Source of the DNA: Diadema setosum
Taxonomy: Eukaryota > Echinodermata > Echinoidea > Diadematoida > Diadematidae
Assembly (NCBI GenBank): GCA_033980235.1
Contig: CM067067.1
Location: 13,048,401 to 13,112,400, forward strand
Length of the DNA: 64,000 nt
Direction: 5' to 3'
Shown: positions 56,991-64,000 of the stretch, piece after piece
Numbering within the stretch: the stretch's first letter is position 1
Layout: every line of letters starts with the position of its first letter
Notes under the pieces: generated by a model
The model's input: the letters and a program-made list of their open reading frames with translations, nothing else
Told to the model about the DNA's origin: nothing
Database searches by the model: none
Position numbers and translations under genes: made by a program

Positions 56991-59659
56991 TGTGTTTGGG
57001 TTTCATTCGTTTTTAACCTACTGAGGACAAGTCCCGAGTATACTGGGGCAGGTGTTTATGGGAAATGCGTGTTGTAGTAAAATCAGCCTGTACTCAACGG
57101 GTAAGGAAGCATCTTTTCTCCTCATCTTCTGGCATGAATTGACTAAGCTGTCCTGTAAGGTGCTCATTGTTTACCATGCCAATTCAAGCTGAGTATGAGA
57201 GATGATCAAAATATGAATCTATTCCTTTCTGTCAAGAGAAAGTGTAATTGTGTCTGACCTTAGATAGTGCTCAGTATGATTGTATCTGATGGTACATTGT
57301 GATCTCATGCCATAGTATGTGATCAGTGCTTTTTGTATTAATGGCTTTCAAATCAACACAGTACATTCATGTTATGAATCCTTTGTGCTGTCCACTGGAA
57401 AAAGAATAATTATGTATTATTTTAAGAGGTTTATTTTGGTCACCTTGCCTCAGTGATAATAAGCCAGTTCGTAATTAGCTCATGTACACCTTGGTACAAA
57501 TGACCTTTCTGTTTTCTCAGTTGGTTAGGCACTTCACTCGTTTTCAAAGCGGTATAATGCATAAGCTTGCCCGACATAACAATTTATGGAATTCGTGTTC
57601 AAACAAAGTATGAAGTTGTGTTTAGACCAGGTGACCAGAATAGTCCGTCAGTGGACACTTTAGCAGGCATCTAAATTCATTGTTTCGTATTGAATGCAAT
57701 AACAACCCTTTTCTTTTGATGTTGCCACATACTAGGCTTGCTGTCAGGTGGATGTGCTGGCAAGCACTATTTAGATAAGGATCACATGAATAATCATCAC
57801 ATCACAGATGCTTATCTCAGTGAATTAATAAACCAAAATGCCTGTTGGTACAAATGACCTTTTTCTGCTCATGCGCAAAGTAGAATTACGAACTGGTCTA
57901 TTGGTGCCAATATTAGGGTTGCATGTTCTATATTTTTGTATGGTAGGTCCTCAGAAGTTCTGTTCAACTTTTTCATATGTAAGGAGTGTATGCAGTCACC
58001 CATACGCACATCAGATAGATTTCAGGGCTCACAGATAATTCATTGTTTAACGGTCTTACAGAAGGAATGCTGTTACAGTTGTCAAAGACTTTCTGACATT
58101 TCCACAAGTAGGCCCAAGATACTCTGTACATGTGTATGGCCATAGAATGGGATTTGTGCATTTTGGTAAATGTAAATTTTGCACCATGCATTATTTGAAA
58201 TCAAGCATGTTTCACAACATTTACATCATAATTCATGACATGAAACATGTATGAAACTATATGTTGCACAACATGTCCGTCATAATTCATGACATGAATA
58301 TAATGTATAAAATACATTTGTTCCTTTATGACCATTTCGAAGAGAGAATGTGAAGTCATTAACACAAAGGTATGTCTGTCAAGAGAATATATCACTCTAT
58401 TGCTTTCAATCGTTTGTGTCAAGTTTTGTAGACTGATTTGTCTTTTTGATCCCTTGTCACTGGTGGGTCAACTTGAGTTCATGGAAATAATGTGGGGTAA
58501 GATATGATCATGCATGCGATGAGCGTATTAAAACACGATCATGCGATGCCCATTTACTGTACTTTATTGGTGATTTATTCGTTGTCCTGTCATCAGCGGG
58601 GAGAGAATACACAGAGCTGGGATGGAGGTGCGGTAAGCGTGAGATGCTCAACAAACAAACAAAAAAATACAAACACACGAACAAACATAAACAATTATCC
58701 AGGAAAAGAACAATTAGCTACGGTGTAAACCTGTCGAGTCCTCACAATGGGAATATTTCCAGATGGATAATTTATCATCTTGTCAGTACTATAGGCCCTA
58801 TAAAGACATTTTGCTCTTGCTGCATTGACAAAACTGCGTGTCATCGATGAAATTCAAAGAACCGTCCCACTAAGACAGCATACTTTACTCAGATGAATGA
58901 TGTACTTATACTGTCATATTCACGTCAAACATGCTTATTTATTGAATGCAATGTAGAATAATCTGCATTTTGTGGTTTGCAGCTCCTTATGTTATGATTA
59001 CAGTGTACTATGGTTATATGGCAAAAGATATGCGTTTATTTCATTTTTGCGGGGTTCTTTTTCTTTCAAACGTTCGGGCCAAGTGTGTGAACACTTGTAA
59101 AATTATGACGGCCTCTAACAGATCGACTTAATTTATTGCACACACTAAATTTGTTCGTTGTACCAATAGGTTTTGATATCAAACTTGACTTGCAGAAGAC
59201 CTGATCAAAATCATGGTCAATTCAAATTTATGAGCTTATTGCCATATTGATTGTAGAACTCATACTTTAAGAAATTCAACCTAAACTTTCACAATACATG
59301 TATTGTAAGTTTTATAAAGGAAGGTGTCGCAGTTTAGTTTCAGTTCAGTAAGTTTTATTTCTCCACTTGTATTTAAAAAAAAACAACAACATGTGAATAA
59401 TACATACATATATTTCATGGCATATATTAAGTATAGAACTGGAGGAGTGTGGAGCCGAGATTTGTAAAAACGCTGGGAAATATAAAAACATCTCTCCGAA
59501 AAATGTAAAAATCTCGAAAATTTCACCAATGCGAAATTAAAACAAAAAAATAACGTTCAATTTTGCCGAGAAATGTAAAAAAGCTGCAGGGAAATATGAA
59601 AATCACTTACGTGTACTTCAGCGGTATCACGTACCGATGGTATATAGATAGAATTCGAT

Positions 59660-61040
59660 GTCTTTTAAAAAATATCACATTTTCAGTATCTTCTTTAAAA
59701 ATCTGACAGATTTTCACCAAATGTAGGAGGTAACATCCCTAGGGTAGTAGAATCCTACTTAGCATCCCTAGGTAAGTAGAATATACTTTGTTCGAAGGGG
59801 CAAGAAGTCCGGTAAAGGGGGGGGGGGGGGGAGCGGGAGGGGTTGGGAAAAAAGAAAAAAATCTTTTGAACCAGAAGTGATAGAGATAATACGGTGTTTT
59901 GTTAGTATGTATATTCATTAATGCAGGTTCAAGTTTGCTATGGCAGATGAGGGGATGCCCAAGGGGGGGGGGGGGGGGTACAGGGAGGGGGTGTATTTTT
60001 CACATTTTCAGCTTCTTCTTGAAAACTCAGACATATTTTCATCAAACGTGGCAGCAAGCATCCCTTGGATTATGGAATCCCATTTCAGCTAATAAAAACC
60101 TCCTCTACAGAAGTGATGGAGCTAATAGAGTGCTAAGGACGGGGGTAGTGGAATTTTCACATTTTCAGCTTCTTGAAACCCGTACAGCATATATTCGCCA
60201 AACTTGACAGGTAGTGTATTTATCGGGTGATGGGACCTCAATTTGTTTAAATGAGCAACTCCCCCACCCCCACCCCCGAACGGGACTGATACGAGGGGGG
60301 GGGGGGGGGGTCGTTCGGATGGAATTCAAAATTTCAGGTATTTCTTGAAAATCTTACATGCACATGGCAAAAGGAATACATGTATTCAAACAAATCTAAA
60401 ATCATGTATTTAAACAAAACAAAAAACCAAACAATTAAACAAATCTTCTGTACAACCACGAGTGATAGAGCATTATAATGTTATCACATTTTTAAAAGGT
60501 ACTTTGATGAAATTTAAAATATGTTGCTTTAGCGGGGGGGGGGGGGGCGGTGTGCCGTCCTTTTAGCCTCCGTGGGGGGGGGGGGGCAAATTGGACCTGT
60601 TGCCCCTTCGAACAAAGTGGGATTCTATTACCTTAAGGATGCTATACCTCCCACGTTTGGTGAAAATCTGTCATAGATTTTTAAAGAAAATGCTGAAAAT
60701 GTGAACATATATAAATAAAACAAGCAAAAATTCCGCCTCCGCCTCCCCCTCGTTCTATCGGGGCACCCCTGGATCCGCCATAATCAAACATGAAGTTTTA
60801 GTAATTTATGTCTTCTTAACACTAACTTAGCTCTATCTTTTTTTCGGTTCGACAGAAGAAGATTAAAAAAATTCCAGAGTTTAGGGACTTGGAGACTTCA
60901 ACTCCCCCCCCCCCCCTCCTTCGGCGATGGGGGGGGGGGGGATAATTTTAACAAATTTAGACCATATCGCCATAAAGATGCTGTCTGCCAAGTTTGGTGA
61001 AAATCTGTCACAGATTTTGCAAGAAGATGCTGAAAATGTC
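59660..61040. repeat. Array of TTTTCAGCTTCTT units with poly-G tracts
   Basis: Units with CACATTTTCAG(C/T)(A/T)TCTT, a TTTTCACCAAA word and CATCCCT.GG occur near 59683, 60000 and 60156. They recur inverted near 60650 and 60985 (TTTGGTGAAAATCTGTCA...GCTGAAAATGT). The outer arms share TTTGTTCGAAGGGGCAA and its complement. At least six G or C runs of 10 or more lie between the units. A GGATCCGCC motif is near 60770. Confidence 0.65.
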
Positions 61041-61055
61041 GAAGGTTTGATTTTC

Positions 61056-61467
61056 TGAAGGTTCGTTATTCCGAAACACTTAAGAGTCCGTGTACCCCTT
61101 CAGGTGTTTGTTTGTTCATCTAAAGTGAACAGGGTTCGTTAATCCTAACGTTTATTCCGTTATTCCGAAGGGTCTTTGGTCAGAAAATTAAATGAGGTTC
61201 GTTATTCCGAAGGTTCGATAGTCCGAAATAAAGTTTATATAATGTTTTGTAGTCCGAACGTGGAAAGGGATTCGGACTACGGATTAACAAGCCTTCGGAA
61301 TGACGAACCTTATTTCGTTTTCGGATAAACGAACTTAAGGAAAAGCGATTGTCTTTTTTTCTTCTTCTTTTTCCGATTAACGAACCTTCAGAGCAACGAA
61401 CCTCGGTTCATATTCGGATTAGCGAACCTTCGGAATAACGAACCTTCGGAATAACGGACTGTAACCT
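61056..61467. mobile_element. TTCGGAATAACG fold-back element, copy 2
   Basis: Longer relative of 20159-20392. The left part has GGTTCGTTATTCCGAA words and the right part CCTTCGGAATAACGAACC words, ending ATAACGGACTGTAA. The middle holds a TAGTCCGAA/TTCGGACTA pair. It ends ~300 bp before the second transporter start. Confidence 0.75.
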
Positions 61468-61700
61468 CCAAAACTGCTTTGGGCGTGCCTGAAGTCTGTC
61501 CTCGTGACGTGGGCCTACAGACGCCAGCTAACAGTAACACCGTCCTGATTCTAAATCAAATCGTCGCCCGTCCCCATGATGCAGAGTGTCATAGTTACTG
61601 TGACCTCAAACAGTAGACTCAGGTGCATGATATTGGTCCTAGCTATCTGGTCGACAATCCAGTGTCTGTATTCTGATAGGTGGTACTTAGCAAACTAGGG

Positions 61701-61709
61701 TATTTAATA
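61701..61709 (+). promoter_or_regulatory. Candidate TATA box of the second transporter gene
   Basis: TATTTAATA about 55-60 nt upstream of the ATG at 61764. It is plausible but weak, with no other core element recognised. Confidence 0.35.
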
Positions 61710-61763
61710 CAAGCTCGCATTGAATACTGTTCTTATCTCCCGAAATAATTTCTTCTGTGAACG

Positions 61764-62096
61764 ATGGCCACGCTATCAGTTTTCGATTATGTCGTTTTCG
61801 CGCTCGTTCTCGTTCTATCCGCCGTCATCGGCCTGTACCATGCTCTCACGGGAGGCAAGCAGTCGACGACGGAGGAATTCTTCGTCGCCGATCGCAAGAT
61901 GAACCCGGTGCCCGTCGGTTTCTCGCTGCTTGCCAGCTGGATCTCGGCGATCGCCATCCTGGGAAATCCAGCCGAGACGTACTCCTTTGGGACCATGTAC
62001 TGTTACTCCGTGCTCATCTTTCCAATAACCATGCTTATTACCACACACATTTATGTCCCACTCTTCTACAACTTAAAGCTCAGCTCTATCTATGCA
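61764..62096 (+). CDS. SLC5A8-like: Second transporter exon 1
   Basis: From ATG to LSSIYA before the donor GTGAGT. Reading on past the donor gives unrelated hydrophobic residues to a stop at 62240, which is intronic. Confidence 0.9.
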
Positions 62097-62743
62097 GTGA
62101 GTGTTTGTTTTGTCTGTTTTGTTTTGTTCATGTTTTCTTGTTTGTTTGTCTGTTTTTTGTCATGCTATTTGCAGTTCCTGTATGCGTTTCACAGTGTTTT
62201 CTTCGAGCAACGCATTGCAGCAGAAAAAAGTAAATGTTAAGCGATGCCAATAATGTTTTGACGTTAATTTCAGCGTGGAACATACCTACGTTATTTATTT
62301 TACTGTACATACTTTGCCACCATAATTATGTCATAAACAACACAGACAACTTCTACATGAATCGACAAGTATATCGCAAGCATCTCATTAAAAAAAAAAA
62401 TCACAAACGTTTAAATGCGAGAATTTCTTTTACGTATAAAAATAACAACAATTATATAATACAAAGGTAAAATAAAACACAGTATAACTTGTAAGGTGAA
62501 AATTTACCTGCTTTGACTACTGCATCGTAATTCCTAATAAAGATCGTCTTTGAATTTGAAATGAGTACGAGATTATTCTACAAAAGATATAACACTTAAA
62601 ATGGTGATTTGTGTAGAAAGAAGCAAAGGAAAAAAAAAAAACAGCCTCACAGATTTGTCTACTTAATTTCTCATCAGTATCTGGAAATGAGATTCAACTG
62701 GACTGTACGAGTCATTGGGTTAACCCTTTTCCTAGTCTACATG
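61764..62743 (+). CDS. SLC5A8-like: Second SLC5 transporter gene, 5' part (exons 1-2; continues beyond the window)
   Basis: Exon 1 (61764-62096, 111 codons) and exon 2 (62678-62743, 22 codons) join in phase 0. Residues 1-30 give MATLSVFDYVVFALVLV and the first helix, then GGKQSTTEEFFVADRKM and GFSLLASWISAIAILG, as in the first gene. About three quarters of the residues across this block are identical to the upstream gene. It lacks the ~25-residue N-terminal extension, and helix 3 differs (CYSVLIFPITMLITTHIYVP). Exon 2 reads YLEMRFNWTVRVIGLTLFLV. The function is presumably Na+-coupled uptake of small organic anions or vitamins, possibly with other substrates. Its later exons lie past 64000. 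Confidence 0.9.
62678..62743 (+). CDS. SLC5A8-like: Second transporter exon 2
   Basis: 66 nt between ATCAG and GTAAGC, same size and phase as exon 2 of the upstream gene. Confidence 0.92.
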
Positions 62744-62799
62744 GTAAGCTATCTTTTTCTTTCTCCCTCATCTCTTTTTCTCTTTCTTTCCTTAGTACT

Positions 62800-62815
62800 T
62801 ATATATAATATATAT

Positions 62816-62861
<46 letters not shown>

Positions 62862-62881
62862 TAGTATATATAATATATATA

Positions 62882-62931
<50 letters not shown>

Positions 62932-62932
62932 G
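62800..62932. repeat. (TA)n microsatellite in intron 2 of the second transporter
   Basis: About 130 bp of TA repeat with occasional G, beginning about 55 bp after the donor site. Confidence 0.95.
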
Positions 62933-64000
62933 ATTTCATTTTAGACTTAAAACAACAGATCTGCTCGTGTTTGAAACATTATTCCAGTCACTTGTAAATT
63001 GTGCGTGAAAAAGGAAAGAGATATTACATGCTTGTTTAATCTGCTGATTCCTCGGACAAGGCTGTAAAAAAAATAAAAGTAAAAATAAAACACGAAATTA
63101 GCAATGATCACAAATTATTCTTATCTATGGAATTACTCTAAAAGCACCATCTTTACCCCTGTACACAGGATTGATTATCTAAGTGAGATAAAGAAGAAAA
63201 GAAATAAAAACCATGCAACAACTAGGTATATCAGGTAATCGAAGGGTTTTGAGACAAACAAGTAATGTGTCAATTTATGGCCTTTCATTTTCATTTTCGG
63301 CATGCTGCATGGCAAGTAGTATAGAACTAACAACGCAATGGATCGTTTTAATATGCGAGAAGTGTTGAGTTTTAAAGTTCGAAATCGTTATCACACTTTG
63401 ACAGTTAGAGCTAGCCTTTGTCCGATATAGGCTTATAATTTTAGCCCAAAGATTATTCTTTGCCCAGTCATAAAACATACTTTTACATCCCCCATGTTCG
63501 GATACAAACATTTCCGAAGCTTTTATAGAACGCTGAAGTGTTTTCACAGCTTCGAGTAAATAATGATGATGTTAGATAAATACGCATATCATTTTTAAGA
63601 TCTTCTTTTATATGATCATGATATAAACATTTAGGCTTTGTTGGCCCTACATAACTGAAGGTTCATTTTTTGAAAAGTTTTGTTTCCTTTCAAAACCAAT
63701 AAACATCGATTCGATATCTTTGATTTCTCGCAAACACCTGCGATAGTGTAGAAAGTCCAAATTTTCTTCATTTGTGTGCGTGTTGTATGTGTGATTCGTA
63801 GGATACCTGAATATTCTTTTCACTTTTTTTTTATTGGAATCCTATAACAGACACCCAGCTTTGTTGCTCATGGGGTATATAGAACACATCAAAAAATCAA
63901 GAAGTAACGTAATGCCGTAGTGAAATACGCAAACAAAATGAATGGCTCAGCGTAGTTAAGAAGGAGATGAAAATAAAAATCGTGCCACCTCTTGTTATAT
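62933..64000 (+). other. Second transporter intron 2, partial
   Basis: AT-rich with no exon recognised up to the window end; the expected YxxxxYAPxLALN exon was not found here. Confidence 0.6.

Larger units (their letters stand above)
53579..59660. other. 3' UTR and intergenic stretch between the two transporter genes
   Basis: No coding-like frame was found. It holds homopolymer runs (C 53875-53887, T 54680-54695), small tandem repeats (54944-55020, 55215-55421), one MITE (55832-55985) and a dispersed repeat (56870-56990). The parts 53600-54900 and 57000-59660 look like plain AT-rich DNA. Confidence 0.6.

Noticed and set aside
62097..62240. Read-through of the second transporter's exon 1
   Set aside because: It follows a good donor (GTGAGT), and the paralogue has its exon end at the same place; exon 2 at 62678 continues the protein.

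Overview
The window is animal DNA: AT-rich, intron-rich, with long microsatellites and many short non-autonomous DNA transposons. A marine invertebrate deuterostome, most likely an echinoderm, fits the mix of fold-back elements, frequent TACATGTA and TAGGCCTA words and introns of 0.4 to 11 kb. No marker gene fixes the species, so this is inference.

The main content is one complete sodium-coupled transporter gene on the + strand. Its 14 coding exons run from 14158 to 53578; every junction is GT/AG and the joined exons keep one open frame of 641 codons. The protein belongs to the SLC5 clade of SLC5A8/SLC5A12 (sodium/monocarboxylate) and SLC5A6 (sodium/multivitamin). A second, paralogous gene begins in tandem at 61764; only its first two exons (to 62743) fall in the window. 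The matching 66-nt exon 2 shows a local duplication.

Inside intron 4 of the first transporter, on the opposite strand, lies a nested two-exon gene (33708 to 31014) for a 741-residue, very acidic protein with five tandem 34 to 35 residue repeats. Its first coding exon is only 13 nt. I do not recognise its function.

The first few hundred bases look like the end of another + strand gene, with an uncertain frame. From about 400 to 13.6 kb I find no gene.

The rest is repeat-rich: a MITE family with TTAA at its visible ends (four copies); a tRNA-like inverted SINE dimer with a 12-bp target duplication; a 1.6-kb element full of GCAGTAACTGC palindromes; two copies of a TTCGGAATAACG fold-back, one just upstream of the second transporter; pogo-like elements; a truncated LINE next to a nested-TIR MITE; a G-tract array before the second transporter; and an (AAC)86 microsatellite. 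Several clean hairpins in introns or intergenic DNA could be either young MITEs or sources of structured RNA.
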